Shown: piece after piece, positions 17,150 through 27,195 of the stretch
How positions within the stretch are numbered: the first letter of the stretch is position 1
Layout of the letters: each line of letters opens with the position of its first letter
Assembly: GCF_041434935.1 (NCBI RefSeq)
Contig: NZ_CP107964.1
Span: forward strand, 8,909,978 to 8,973,977
Length of the DNA stretch: 64,000 nucleotides
DNA from: Kitasatospora sp. NBC_00374
GTDB lineage: Bacteria; Actinomycetota; Actinomycetes; Streptomycetales; Streptomycetaceae
Direction of reading: 5' to 3'
Notes under the pieces: model-generated
What the model saw: only the letters and a program-made list of their open reading frames with translations
Databases searched by the model: none
Told to the model about the DNA's origin: nothing
Program-made: the position numbers and the translations under genes

Positions 17150-19261
17150 TCAAGTCACCGCAGGCGCATGTCGCGACGTCCTGACTCTGCCGGCCAGGTG
17201 GTCCTGCAGCTCTCGATGTCGGAACTGATATGCCGTCCCGGACACCCGGACAAGGCCGGCACCGTATGCCCAGTCGAGGAAACGGCCGAGCTGCCATGGC
17301 AGGCGGCCTCGTGTGCACAGCAGCGTCGCCACGTACCGGCGCCACGCGCCGGCCCAGATCAGCAGGCCTGCGAGACACACGAATGCCAGGGTTACGACAA
17401 GAACGTCGATACCCCCGAATGCGTTCTGCAGCGAAAGGCCCCCGTCCGTCAACCCGGCCTGGGCCAGCTGCGCGAGCTCTGCCGCAAGCCCGGCGCCGAG
17501 CCCGACCGTGAGCCCTGCCCGGGCGTCGGCACGGACCAGGTCCCTCGGGCCATCAACTGCGCCGCGCGGCGCACTTGTCTCCAGATTGGTTCTGAGTCCG
17601 AACGCAAGCCCGCCGATGAGCCCCATCGGGAGAGCCACAGTGAGCACGTTCGCCAGCGCATCCATCAGCGGGTAGCCAGGCAGCGGGTAGTCCGCAGGGT
17701 AAGCCGCGAGAAGGGCCAATGCCAGCGAGCATACGAGCGCTACCGAGAGTGCGACCGCGAGAGGAACGGTGGTTGCACGACGCCCGGCACGAGTGCGCAG
17801 CCTCCGTAGATCGATGCCCTTCGGGGTGGGCCAGGTGATCCTGCTGGCCACGACGATCCAGGACCCTACGAGCAGCGCCAGGACGGTGCCTGCGACGATC
17901 TCCGTCGTCTCGAAGGTGGCGGCGCCGAGCCAGACCAGGAGCACGAGCCCGGTTGCCGCGCACATGACCGTGTCCAGAGTTCTGACTCGGCCAGCCGTGA
18001 TCGGCCAGAGCCGATGCAGTACCAAGTCGGCGGCGGAGAGCCGTTGTCCGCCCACGGTGCGGCCGGTGCGGGCGTTGTCGTTCAGGTAGTCGGCCAGGAC
18101 GGTCAGCCAGCGTTCGACGTCCCCGGGTTCGTAGGCGGTGTTCCCCGCGCGCACGTGCAGGTCAGTCGCGGCCGGTACGAATCGGTCGAGCAGGTACTGC
18201 CGAATGTCATGCGGCTCAGCCAGGTCGAGTAACCCGGCGGGGTCGCCGTCAGCCTCGTACACGATGATGGCCAGCGTCAGCACCCACGGGGTGGAGAGCG
18301 TCTGGGCCACCGCGCCGTTGGGATCACGGTCGAGGGTGTCCAGCACTGGGCCCCACAGCTGTGGATCCCACACTCGGGTTGCCAGGAAGGCATGAGCCTG
18401 CCGGGGAGTGACGGTTTCGACCTCCACGCGGGCCGAGTCCAGCAGCCGGGCCCTCCCGGCCAGCGCCTCGTACTGCGCCGTGCGGCAGGTCAACACCATC
18501 GGCGCCTTGCTGCGACCGGCCTGGTACGCGTTCAGGGCCGCCAGCGCCGCAGCTGCTCGCGAGGATCCGCGAGGGGCGCCGACGGCGTCCATCTCGTCCA
18601 GACCGTCCAGAACCGGCAGCACCCGCCGCTGCTCGACCAGCGCCCGAGCGGTTCCACGGCTGAGCCGGTAGATGTCGACCAGTTCGCCGGTCAGCCACTC
18701 CTCCAGCGTCACAGTGGTATCCCAACTGGCCAGGGCAAGGCGCACCGGCACCGGGTCATGGGGCCCGCGGCCCTCGAGCAGACCAAGCATCAGCTCGAGT
18801 GCCAGCACGGTCTTGCCTGCCCCGGGCGCACCGGTGATCACCAGGCGCCGGGGCCGCAGCTGCCGGTAGTAGTCGGTGATCTCACTCAGACTCCCAGCCG
18901 CTCCGGCGTGCTCGGCAACACGCGAAGGAGCACTGCGGAAGGAGAAGCCGACGTCGATCGGATGATCGTCCCCGCCGAGCAGCTGCAGGCGCTGCGCCAG
19001 CTCGCTGGCTTCCACGGCCCCGGCCAGGCTGGCAGCGGCTCCTTCTACATCGACTTCGCCCACGGGCTTGAGGAGCCGCACCGCCCCGGCCCCGATCGGC
19101 ACCAGACCCAGCAGGAGGCCCAACACCCCGACTTGCTCGGACGTACTCAGCTCCGCAGTGCCCAGCTTCACCAGTGCCCAGACGCCCCCCGTCACACACA
19201 CCACGGCCGCAACCACGCCTGCCGCTCGCCGGTACCGGTCCTTCCCTCTTGTGGAGCCCAT
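17150..19261 (-). CDS. Membrane-associated NACHT-family NTPase
   Basis: This protein of about 703 residues starts with two hydrophobic helices (about residues 12-60) after a basic N-terminus. The NACHT module follows: Walker A GAPGAGKT and Walker B VLPVLDGLDEMD, about 75 residues apart. The C-terminal half has about six membrane helices and ends with a WAYGAGLVRV...QFRHRELQDHLA segment typical of streptomycete NACHT proteins. NACHT proteins are STAND NTPase switches used in signalling and phage defence; a defence role here is inference. ATG 19261 puts basic residues just before the first membrane helix, but no strong ribosome site is seen, and GTG 19276 is an alternative. It is divergent from the truncated tap copy. 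Confidence 0.8.
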   Translation of the reverse strand: MGSTRGKDRYRRAAGVVAAVVCVTGGVWALVKLGTAELSTSEQVGVLGLLLGLVPIGAGAVRLLKPVGEVDVEGAAASLAGAVEASELAQRLQLLGGDDHPIDVGFSFRSAPSRVAEHAGAAGSLSEITDYYRQLRPRRLVITGAPGAGKTVLALELMLGLLEGRGPHDPVPVRLALASWDTTVTLEEWLTGELVDIYRLSRGTARALVEQRRVLPVLDGLDEMDAVGAPRGSSRAAAALAALNAYQAGRSKAPMVLTCRTAQYEALAGRARLLDSARVEVETVTPRQAHAFLATRVWDPQLWGPVLDTLDRDPNGAVAQTLSTPWVLTLAIIVYEADGDPAGLLDLAEPHDIRQYLLDRFVPAATDLHVRAGNTAYEPGDVERWLTVLADYLNDNARTGRTVGGQRLSAADLVLHRLWPITAGRVRTLDTVMCAATGLVLLVWLGAATFETTEIVAGTVLALLVGSWIVVASRITWPTPKGIDLRRLRTRAGRRATTVPLAVALSVALVCSLALALLAAYPADYPLPGYPLMDALANVLTVALPMGLIGGLAFGLRTNLETSAPRGAVDGPRDLVRADARAGLTVGLGAGLAAELAQLAQAGLTDGGLSLQNAFGGIDVLVVTLAFVCLAGLLIWAGAWRRYVATLLCTRGRLPWQLGRFLDWAYGAGLVRVSGTAYQFRHRELQDHLAGRVRTSRHAPAVT

Positions 19262-19615
19262 GTCAAAGATGATCACCGCTGGGCCCGCGTCTTGCATACA
19301 TGACGCTGCTACTCCCACCTGATCGGCGCACAGGTGTCGGGCTCGAATCCGGCAGCACCACTCGCCCGCCAGGTCGGTCCCAATCCGGGCGCCAGGCCGC
19401 GCGGGGGGTGCTGGGGGCTGGCGGTCGTTCTCTCGACTTCGGCGGTCGCCTGTGACCGCGCACCGGTCGGAGGCGCCCCGGCCGGATCCGGATCCGCCGG
19501 GTGCCGCCAGCCGCGGCGGCGGAGATCAACGCGCGGTCCCCGGTCACGGTCCGCCCGGCGTCCGGACAACGATCGGTCCTCGCACCGTCGCTCGACCATC
19601 ACGACAGAAAGTCAT
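19262..19615. other. Intergenic stretch between divergent genes
   Basis: This should contain the promoter of the NACHT gene and the upstream region of the truncated tap. The motif GGCTCGAATCCGGC near 19337-19350 looks like a tRNA T-loop, but no tRNA arms fit around it. No gene seen. Confidence 0.35.
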
Positions 19616-19638
19616 ATTTCTCATGCTGCATGGAAAAT
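19616..19638. promoter_or_regulatory. Dyad operator candidate upstream of the truncated tap
   Basis: ATTTCTCATG-CTG-CATGGAAAAT is an imperfect inverted repeat ending 28 bases before the ATG. The same dyad, with the same spacing, precedes the intact tap at 53510-53532. Autoregulation by the encoded helix-turn-helix protein is inference. Confidence 0.5.
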
Positions 19639-19666
19639 TCGCATTGGGCAGGGTAGGGTCGGACCC

Positions 19667-21028
19667 ATGTCATTGAGTACGCTGCAGACGCTGCGCATCA
19701 CTGTCGCGGCGCTGCGTCAGGTCACCGAGGAGACTCAGGCGCAGCTGGCCGCGGGTATCAGTCTGACCCAGGACAAGGTGTCGCGTCGTCAGTCCGGGGC
19801 GTCGGCGTGGACGCTGGACGATGTGGATGCCCTGGCGGCGCACTGGGGACTGGACGTGCTGGAGTTGTTGGCCGGGCCGACTCGCGCCACGGAGGCCTAC
19901 ACCGCCCGGCAGTCAGGCGTCGGCCCTGTGCCGGCGACGTTCGCCCCGGCTGCCCCGGAGCCGGAGCCGGTGCGTGCGGAGTGGCCCCCGAGCCCCGCCA
20001 AGGCCGCCCCTGCTGCTCCCAAGGTGGTCTCTGAGGCCTCGGCGGTGCCTGCCGCGGCTGAGGCCGGGGTGCCGGAGCCGTTGTTCACGCCGTCGACGTA
20101 CTGGCAGCAGCTGGCCTGCGGCGACGTCATCACCAGCGGGTTCCCGCCGATGTCGACCGTCGGGCGGTGTCGTGAGCACGGTGTGCAGGAGATCGTCGGC
20201 TACGACCAGCAGACCCCCGCCACCCAGCTCACCGGCGCCGGCACCGCCACCTTGAGCGAGGCCGTGCCGGTCCCGGACTTCGACCGCGGCCCGGGCGGCG
20301 AGATCGCGATGTTCGCGCCCGCCCCGTGCGTGCGCTGCGGTCGCCCGGTGCGCCACCGTGTGGCCGGCGTCGCCACCCACGTCGGCGGCTTCTGCGAACT
20401 CACCACCACCCCCGTACAGGCACCCACAACCCAGACTTCGGCCGCCCCCGTCGAGGAAGCCCAGCAGGCCCCCCAGACCCCGCACGCGGCATCGCCGCCC
20501 GAGCCCACTCCCGCCCCGACCGCCGAACCCGAGCAGCAGCCGGCCCCGGCCCCGCCGGACTCCGCTCCGGCGCCATCGGCCCCTGCTGCGCCCCGCGCCC
20601 GGTCGGGCGGCGAGAGCTCCGAGTCGGTGTCGCTGGCGGAGCTCCTGGACCTGATCCGCCGCCCCGTCGAGCGGGAACTCGCCCGCCACGGCGGCGACGT
20701 GGACGCCGCAACCGCCGCCCTGATCAAGAAGGCGATCCCGGACGCGATGGCGCTCCTCGCCGCTTCCCGGGTCGGCGCGCGGTATGAGCACACCGACCAC
20801 CCGCCGCTGCCGGACATCCTGAGGAAGGCGTCCAAGGCGTCGCCCGATCAGGTGTGGGAAGCGCGCCCGAAGTGGAAGAACACCGCTCTCATCAAGAGCA
20901 CCGAATCGGAGCTGACGGTGGCGGCGCTCGACATGAACGGCGCCTACCTGTCCGCACTGAAGTCGCACCTGCCGATCGGCCAGCTCAAGCACCACACTGT
21001 GAGTTCTGGGTTCTGGACCGAGGTCTGA
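19667..21028 (+). pseudogene. 3'-truncated copy of tap (telomere-binding protein gene)
   Basis: The first 445 or so codons closely match the intact tap at 53561. They share the HTH start (MSLSTLQTLRITVAALRQVT), the Pro/Ala linker, a CxxCG...C cluster and the DMNGAYLSAL polymerase-like motif A. Similarity stops abruptly after LKHHT at about 21000, and an unrelated tail of 8 residues reaches the stop. The region of motifs B and C and the following tpg gene are missing. It may still be transcribed and could make a DNA-binding fragment that competes with full-length Tap. The direct repeat formed by the two copies brackets 33 kb. Confidence 0.8.
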
Positions 21029-21206
21029 GCGGGCTTTGACCAGGACATTTCGTGAGTCGAGTGGGAAACGTCTGGCTGGTCCGTTGAGGGTGTGAGCTGC
21101 TCGTCCTGGTCGGGCTCCCATCTACGAGGGAAGCTCGACCGTCACTGACCAGCCAACCCCGTCAGTGCACCGGATTCGCGTGGGTGTCCCGAGAATCCCG
21201 CTGCAA
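21029..21206. other. Junction region after the tap truncation
   Basis: Unrelated sequence follows the break in tap homology at about 21000. No insertion-sequence end or target duplication could be recognised by eye. Confidence 0.3.
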
Positions 21207-21207
21207 C

Positions 21208-21700
21208 GGTCAGGCCCATTCGACGCCGTGTTCGGCGAGCTGTGCGAGCTGGCCCGGGGTCAGCTTCGCCCGGCGGGCCTTCTGGTTGTTCAGCCAGGTG
21301 CCCAGCGCGAAGTGCGATACGACCACCTGCTCCTCACCTCCGGGGCCGGCCTCGACGGCCTTCACCGGCTCCCTGTGCGGCGCCTGACGTTGGCGTGCCG
21401 CTCCCGCTCCACGAACTGCGCCAGCGCCGCCAGGCCCTGCTGGAGCCTGTCGGTGCGGGACACCTTCGGCTTCGCCTCGGCGGCGGCCTTGCGGCCACCA
21501 GCTCGGCGTCGGCCTCGATGCCTCGCCGTCAGCAGGTCCCGCTGGTCAGCCTCCAGGCCGGGCCACCCGGCCCGCTGCGCCCACGCCCAGCGGCCGAGCT
21601 GCTCACCCTCGAACACGGTGTCCAGCGGCAGGGTGGTCCAGTCGACCTGGCCGTCGGACTTCAGCCACCTCTGCCGGGTGGTGGCGTAGGCGCACTTGCA
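21208..21700 (-). pseudogene. Helicase-associated-domain fragment (copy 3), direct repeat of 26453-26945
   Basis: The minus strand encodes QRWLKSDGQVDWTTLPLDTV, FEGEQLGRWAWAQRAGWPGL and, after a frame change near 21390, TWLNNQKARRAKLTPGQLAQ. DNA and protein match copy 4 beyond the WD40 gene base by base over long runs, with a few indels that break the frame. It is the left one of two directly repeated flanks. Confidence 0.7.
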
Positions 21701-21814
21701 GTCGGCCGGCCCGATGTCCCGGGTCCGTTGGGGAGTTCGCCGTTTTCCGGGGTGTCCGCGCTTGTACGGTGTGGGTGCGGTCGTCGTGGGGGCGGCGGCA
21801 GGGGGAGGGACGAC

Positions 21815-22177
21815 GTGGGGCAGCAGTTGGCGCGGGTGCCGTTGGACGGCGGGGGCTCGATCCTTGTCGAGGCCGCGGACGGTGCGGCCGGGCCGGTGAA
21901 GGCGGGCCGGGTCGGGGACGCGATCCGTGATCTGCCGGTGGGGCTGAGCGCGGCCCTGGAGCCGGTCACCGACCTGGCGCGCACTGTGCTGAGGCGGTTG
22001 CGTGACGCGGGGCCGGCGGAGGTGGAGGTCGAGTTCGGGGTCGATCTCTCCACGGAGGCCGGGGTGGTGATCACCAAGACTGCGGCCAACTGCCATCTGA
22101 CGGTGACGATGGTGTGGCGCAAGGACGACACCGACACCGGGCCCGCCCTTACGACGGGCGACCCGGCGTCGGGCTGA
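21815..22177 (+). CDS. Trypsin-co-occurring (CU044_2847-type) small protein
   Basis: GTG 21815 has GGAGG at 21804-21808. The 120-residue product has the beta-alpha-beta-beta pattern of CU044_2847/Trypco1-like proteins. Strands include VPLDGGGSILVEAADG, a helix LSAALEPVTDLARTVLRRL follows, and the end is EVEVEFGVDLSTEAGVVITK, then HLTVTMVW. Such proteins are usually encoded beside trypsin-like peptidase or STAND NTPase genes in regulated conflict systems, and this one ends 4 bases before one. Its role as a partner or effector-linked adaptor of the next protein is inference from context. Confidence 0.8.
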   Translation: MGQQLARVPLDGGGSILVEAADGAAGPVKAGRVGDAIRDLPVGLSAALEPVTDLARTVLRRLRDAGPAEVEVEFGVDLSTEAGVVITKTAANCHLTVTMVWRKDDTDTGPALTTGDPASG

Positions 22178-22181
22178 TCCT

Positions 22182-25100
22182 GTGAACGCCGGGCACGAGG
22201 CCCCCGCAGCTGATGCTCTGACTGCCGCTGTCGCCCAGGTCCGCGATGGGGACGGGGCGGTGGTGGGGACCGGCTTTCTGGTCGCCGAGGACCTGCTGAT
22301 CAGCTGCGCGCACGTTCTGGTGGACGGCGGCTACGGTCCCGGTGACGCGGTGTCGCTGGTCTTCCCGCGCGCGCCCGGTGCCCCGTCGGTGAGGGGCCGG
22401 GTGCTGGAGGACGGGTGGCGCGACCCGCAGGAGCAGGACATCGCCCTCGTGCGACTGGAACACGTGCCGGCGGGTACGGCCCCGCTGCCGCTGGGGTCTG
22501 CGGCGGGCTGCCGCGGGCACCGGGTGCGCTCGCTCGGCTTTCCCACGCAGGCACCGCCGGGCGGTCACTTCGGGTCCGCCACGGCCGGCGGGCTGCTGCT
22601 GGCCGCCGACGACGCCGGTGATCTGCTGCAGCTGACCGGTGCCAACGATCTGACCACCGGGTTCAGCGGCGGGCCGATCCTCGACGAGACGACCGGTCTG
22701 GTGGTCGGCATGCTCACCGCCATCACCGCGCCCGACAGTCACGACCGCGGCCAGGGCATCGCCTACGCCACCCCGACCGCGGTGCTGCGCGAAGCGTGGC
22801 CCGCACTGGCCGTGCGCGACGTGTCGCCGTACCGGGCGCTGGAGCCGTTCACCGCCGAGCACGCCCGCTGGTTCCGGGGCCGCGAGGAGGCGGTGCGCCA
22901 GGTTCTGGCGGGCCTGGCGGGCGGGCGGCGGGTGGTGCTGCTGCTCGGACCCTCCGGGTCGGGCAAGTCCTCCCTGGTCCAGGCGGGGGTGCTGCCGGCG
23001 CTGGCGGCCGGACGGCTGCCGGGCAGTGACCGCTGGCGCCAGGTGCTCGCGCGGCCGGGCCCGGACCTGCCGGCCGCCCTCGAACAGGCCGGCCTCCCGG
23101 GGGCCGCCACAGCGGGGATCGGGGCGGCCGTCACCGGACTGCTGGCCGCCGATGCGACCCACGACCGCGTGGTGCTGGTCGTCGACCAGTTCGAGGAACT
23201 CCTCGCGCCCACCGCCGGACCACAGGCCCTTCAGACCCTCGCCGGGATCACCGAGGCGATCGGGTCCGACGCCACGCTCAGCGTGGTCCTCGTGATGCGC
23301 GACGACTTCTACTCCCGGCTGTCCGCGCTGGCCCCCGAACTGCTGCAAGCCGCACTGCAGACGCGGGGCGTGCTCAACGTGCCCGCCACGCTCACCAGCA
23401 GCGAACTGGACGCGATCGTCACCGGGCCCGCCCACGACCTGGAGGTGAGCTTCGAGCCGGGACTGGCACAGCGGATCATCGCCGACGTCCTGGCCCTGAA
23501 CCCCCGCACGGCCGCGGACTTCGCGGCGCCGGTCACCGCGCTGCCCCTGCTCGAAGTCGCCCTCACCCGCCTGTGGGAACGCCGCCTCGACCACGACGGC
23601 CGCCTCACCCACGAGGCCTACCGCCGCATCGGCGCCGTCACCGGCGCCCTGGCCGACTGGTACAACGCCGCCCTCCGCGAACTCGACCAGCGACAGCGGG
23701 ACGTCGCACAGAGGATCCTGACGGCCCTGGTCCGCCCCGCCAACGAGGCCCTGCACATCCCGGCGGTACGCCAGCAGCTCCCGCTCGACGAGCTACGCGA
23801 CCTGGCCGCCGCCGACGGCACACCCCAGGCGCTACAGGCCGTCGAGGAGGTCCTGGCCGTACTCTCCCGCCACCGCATCGTCACCACCGACCGGGTACGC
23901 GAGCCCGAGCCGGCGGGCGACGCGGAGGGAACCCCGGTGGCCGAGCTGATCCACGACGCGCTCATCCGCGACTGGGACACCCTGCGCCGCTGGGTCGAGC
24001 AGGACGCCCGGTTCCACGACTGGCTCCACCGCGCCCGCATCCAGCACGCCCGCTGGCAGGAACACCGCGACCCTCAGGACCTACCCGCCGGAACCGTCCT
24101 CGCGGAGGGCACCGACTGGTCGGCACTCCGCCGCCTGCCGGCTGAACTCGAAGCCTTCCTCGATGCCGGACGCCGCCGCCAGCAGGCCGCCATCCGGCGC
24201 AGCAGGCGCCTCAACACCGTCCTGGCCACCCTCCTCGCCCTCGCCTTGATCGCCTCGGGGGTGGCTTTCTGGCAGCGGCAGACAGCGGTCACCGCCCAGC
24301 ACGCCGCCCAGTCCCGGCAGCTCGCCGCCCAGTCCGACTCCCTGATCAGCACCAACCCCGATCTCGCCGCCCTCCTCGCGGTCGCCGCCTACCGCGTCAG
24401 CCCGACCGGGGAAGCCGCCACCAGCCTCAACGCCGCCGCGAACCTTCCCCTGCGCCACCGCCTCACCGGCCACGCCGGCTCCATGGACTCGGTGGCGTTC
24501 AGTCCCGACGGCCGCACCCTTGCCACCGTCGGCAGGGACAGCATGGTGCGGTTGTGGGAGGTGGCGACGGGCAAGGAACTCATGACTTTCTCCGGCCACA
24601 CCGACTGGATGGCCTCGGTGGCGTTCAGTCCCGACGGGCGCACCCTCGCCACCGCCGGCAGGGACAGCACAGCGCGGTTGTGGGAGGTGGCGACGGGCAA
24701 GGAACTTATGACTTTCTCCGGCCACACCGACTCCGTGTACTCGGTGGCGTTCAGCCCCGACGGGCGCACCCTCGCCACCGCCGCCAGGGACAGCACGGTG
24801 CGGCTGTGGGAGGTGGCGACGGGCAAGACCATCACCACCTTCACCGGCCACACCGACTCCGTGTACTCGGTGGCGTTCAGCCCCGACGGGCGCACCCTCG
24901 CCACCGCCGGCAGGGACAGCACGGTGCGGCTGTGGGAGGTGGCGACGGGCAAGACCATCACCACCCTCACCGGCCATACCGGCGCAGTGGCCTCGGTGGC
25001 GTTCAGTCCCGACGGTCGCACCCTTGCCACCGCCGCCGGGGACAGCATGGTGCGGTTGTGGGAGGTGGCGACGGGCAAGGAACTTATGACTTTCTCCGGC

Positions 25101-26306
25101 CACACCGACTCCGTGTACTCGGTGGCGTTCAGCCCCGACGGCCATACCCTCGCCACCGCCGCCGAGGACAGGACGGTGCGGCTGTGGGAGGTGGCGACGG
25201 GCAAGGACGTCACTATCCTCACCGGCCACACCTACTCCGTGCTCTCGGTGGCGTTCAGCCCCGACGGGCACACCCTTGCCACTGCTGGCAACGAGGGGAC
25301 GGTGCGGTTGTGGGAGGTGGCGACGGGCAAGACCATCACCACCCTCACCGGCCACACCGACTCCGTGGACTCGGTGGCGTTCAGTCCCGACGGTCGCACC
25401 CTCGCCACCGCCGCCAGGGACAGCACGGTGCGGCTGTGGGAGGTGGCGACGGGCAAGGTCGTCACCACCCTCACCGGCCACACCCTCTCCATGGACTCGG
25501 TGGCGTTCAGTCCCGACGGTCGCACCCTCGCCACCGCCGACGGCGACTACACCACACTCTGGGAGGTGGCGACCGGCAAGGCCGTCACCACCCTCACCGG
25601 CCACACCGATTCCGTGGACTCGGTGGCGTTCAGTCCCGACGGCCGCATCCTCGCCACCGCCGACGGCGACGACGCCACGTTGTGGGAGGTGGCGACGGGC
25701 AAGGTCGTCACCACCCTCACCGGCCACACCAGCGCAGTGTCCTCGGTGGCGTTCAGTCCCGACGGTCGCACCCTCGCCACCGCCGACGGCGACTACACCA
25801 CACTCTGGGAGGTGGCGACCGGCAAGGCCGTCACCACCCTCACCGGCCACACCTACTCCATGGACTCGGTGGCGTTCAGTCCCGACGGCCGCATCCTCGC
25901 CACCGCCGACGGCGACGACGCCACGTTGTGGGAGGTGGCGACGGGCAAGGAACTCACCACCCTCACCGGCCACACCGATTCCGTGGACTCGGTGGCGTTC
26001 AGTCCCGACGGCCGCACCCTCGCCACCGCCAGCAGGGACAGCACGGCGCGGTTGTGGGAGGTGGCGACGGGCAAGGCCATCACCACCCTCACCGGCCATA
26101 CCGGCTGGGTGTCTTCGGTGGCGTTCAGCCCCGACGGCCGCACCCTCGTCACAGCTAGCAGGGACCACACCGCCCGGCTGTGGACCTACGCCGCGCCGGA
26201 GGCCGCGATCAGCACAATCTGCGAGGCCGTCGCCCGTGACCTCACCCCTGACGAAAAGGCGCTATACCTGCCCGGACAGTCCGTCGGACCTATCTGCCCC
26301 GCATGA
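22182..26306 (+). CDS. Trypsin-like protease-STAND NTPase-14xWD40 protein
   Basis: This 1,374-residue protein has four parts. A trypsin-like domain covers residues 10-215, with His44 in SCAHVL, Asp86 in DIALVRL and Ser162 in GFSGGP, so the triad is complete. A STAND NTPase covers about 225-640, with P-loop GPSGSGKSS around Lys262 and Walker B VVLVVDQFEELL. A single hydrophobic helix lies at about 676-700. Fourteen WD40 repeats run from residue 761, enough for two seven-bladed propellers. Repeats 9-12 are one residue shorter and lack the Arg of RLW. No signal peptide is present, so the protease domain is probably cytoplasmic. Likely logic, inferred from the family: WD40 sensing, NTPase oligomerisation, protease activation. 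GTG 22182 is coupled to the preceding gene. Confidence 0.9.
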   Translation: MNAGHEAPAADALTAAVAQVRDGDGAVVGTGFLVAEDLLISCAHVLVDGGYGPGDAVSLVFPRAPGAPSVRGRVLEDGWRDPQEQDIALVRLEHVPAGTAPLPLGSAAGCRGHRVRSLGFPTQAPPGGHFGSATAGGLLLAADDAGDLLQLTGANDLTTGFSGGPILDETTGLVVGMLTAITAPDSHDRGQGIAYATPTAVLREAWPALAVRDVSPYRALEPFTAEHARWFRGREEAVRQVLAGLAGGRRVVLLLGPSGSGKSSLVQAGVLPALAAGRLPGSDRWRQVLARPGPDLPAALEQAGLPGAATAGIGAAVTGLLAADATHDRVVLVVDQFEELLAPTAGPQALQTLAGITEAIGSDATLSVVLVMRDDFYSRLSALAPELLQAALQTRGVLNVPATLTSSELDAIVTGPAHDLEVSFEPGLAQRIIADVLALNPRTAADFAAPVTALPLLEVALTRLWERRLDHDGRLTHEAYRRIGAVTGALADWYNAALRELDQRQRDVAQRILTALVRPANEALHIPAVRQQLPLDELRDLAAADGTPQALQAVEEVLAVLSRHRIVTTDRVREPEPAGDAEGTPVAELIHDALIRDWDTLRRWVEQDARFHDWLHRARIQHARWQEHRDPQDLPAGTVLAEGTDWSALRRLPAELEAFLDAGRRRQQAAIRRSRRLNTVLATLLALALIASGVAFWQRQTAVTAQHAAQSRQLAAQSDSLISTNPDLAALLAVAAYRVSPTGEAATSLNAAANLPLRHRLTGHAGSMDSVAFSPDGRTLATVGRDSMVRLWEVATGKELMTFSGHTDWMASVAFSPDGRTLATAGRDSTARLWEVATGKELMTFSGHTDSVYSVAFSPDGRTLATAARDSTVRLWEVATGKTITTFTGHTDSVYSVAFSPDGRTLATAGRDSTVRLWEVATGKTITTLTGHTGAVASVAFSPDGRTLATAAGDSMVRLWEVATGKELMTFSGHTDSVYSVAFSPDGHTLATAAEDRTVRLWEVATGKDVTILTGHTYSVLSVAFSPDGHTLATAGNEGTVRLWEVATGKTITTLTGHTDSVDSVAFSPDGRTLATAARDSTVRLWEVATGKVVTTLTGHTLSMDSVAFSPDGRTLATADGDYTTLWEVATGKAVTTLTGHTDSVDSVAFSPDGRILATADGDDATLWEVATGKVVTTLTGHTSAVSSVAFSPDGRTLATADGDYTTLWEVATGKAVTTLTGHTYSMDSVAFSPDGRILATADGDDATLWEVATGKELTTLTGHTDSVDSVAFSPDGRTLATASRDSTARLWEVATGKAITTLTGHTGWVSSVAFSPDGRTLVTASRDHTARLWTYAAPEAAISTICEAVARDLTPDEKALYLPGQSVGPICPA
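24462..26195 (+). repeat. WD40 repeat array, 14 near-identical units of 126/123 bp
   Basis: Units share the core GTGGCGTTCAGYCCCGACGG and TGGGAGGTGGCGACGGGCAA almost without change. Units 9 and 11, and units 10 and 12, are close to duplicates of each other. Such DNA-level identity points to recent expansion or continuing gene conversion. Confidence 0.9.
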
Positions 26307-26451
26307 CCCCACCAGCACGCCGACATCCGTCCTGGCCCGGCCCTGGCGGTGGAGGAGCGCCGGGCCGGGCCGCGAACAGTGCCCCCGGCCGCACGGGCGC
26401 CAAACAGATTCACCAGCCGGCCACCCGCCCGGCCCTTCCGGGACGGCCCGC

Positions 26452-27195
26452 TCACGCCCACTCCACGCCGTGTTCGGCGAGCTGCGCGAGCTGGCCCGGG
26501 GTCAGCTTCGCCCGGCGGGCCTTCTGGTTGTTGAGCCACGTACCCAAGGCGAAGTGCGACACCACGACCTGCTCCTCACCGCCGGGGCCGGCCTCCACGC
26601 TCTCCAGCGGCTCCTTGTGCGGGCGCCGGACGTTGGCGTGCCGCTCCCGCTCGACGAAGGCCGCCAGCGCCGCCAGGCCCTGGGCGAACCGGTCCGTGCG
26701 GGACACCGTCGGCTTCGCTTCGGCAGCGGCCTTCGCGGCCACCAGCTCCTGGTCCTCCTCGATGCCTCTCGCGGCGAGCAGGTCCCGCTGGTCCCCCTCC
26801 AGACCGGGCCAGCCGGCCCTCGGTGCCTGCACCCAGCGGCCGAGCTGCTCACCCTCGTACACGGTGTCCGCCGGCAGGGTGGTCCAGTCGACCAGGCCGT
26901 CGGACTCCAGCCACCACAGCCGGGCGGTCGCATAGGTGCGCTGCCAGGTGATCGGCCAGGCCGGGCACCACCACGGGTCGATCACCTCCAGCGCCCGCCG
27001 CCGCTCGGGCGACAGCGCCCCCTGCTCGCCCGCCGGCACCTGGGCCGACGCCCGCAGCTCCGACAGCCACGTCCCGATCGCGTACCCGCCGACCGGCGCC
27101 CGCGCCGGCGCCGCTAACGACCCACCATGCCCCTTCGCCCATACCCGCGCCCAGGCCAACCCGTCCTCCCCGGGCGGGTCGGCGCGCGCGGCCAT
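26452..27195 (-). pseudogene. C-terminal helicase-associated domains without a motor (copy 4)
   Basis: A 247-codon frame carries two helicase-associated repeats. The first is around WLSELRASAQVPAGEQGALS, RTYATARLWWLESDGLVDWT and YEGEQLGRWVQAPRAGWPGL. The second is around FAQGLAALAAFVERERHANV and FALGTWLNNQKARRAKLTPG. It ends naturally (HGVEWA-stop), but the helicase motor that should precede it is missing, and ATG 27195 has no ribosome site. It is therefore the 3' remnant of a terminal-type helicase gene. It could be expressed as a stand-alone DNA-binding fragment. Confidence 0.65.

Noticed and set aside
19330..19360. tRNA-like T-loop (CTCGAATCC)
   Set aside because: No acceptor, D or anticodon arm can be drawn around it. 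It might be an old attachment-site core, but nothing supports this.
22149..23756. Minus-strand frame of 535 codons opposite the protease-STAND gene
   Set aside because: Composition is an antisense shadow (Gly/Arg/Gln-rich), and the plus strand has complete, well-known domains.
24081..26168. Minus-strand repetitive frame of 695 codons opposite the WD40 array
   Set aside because: Its repeats are only the mirror of the WD40 units and it has no ribosome site.
24462..26195. CRISPR-like periodicity
   Set aside because: The 126-bp units are entirely coding (WD40), with no short unique spacers.
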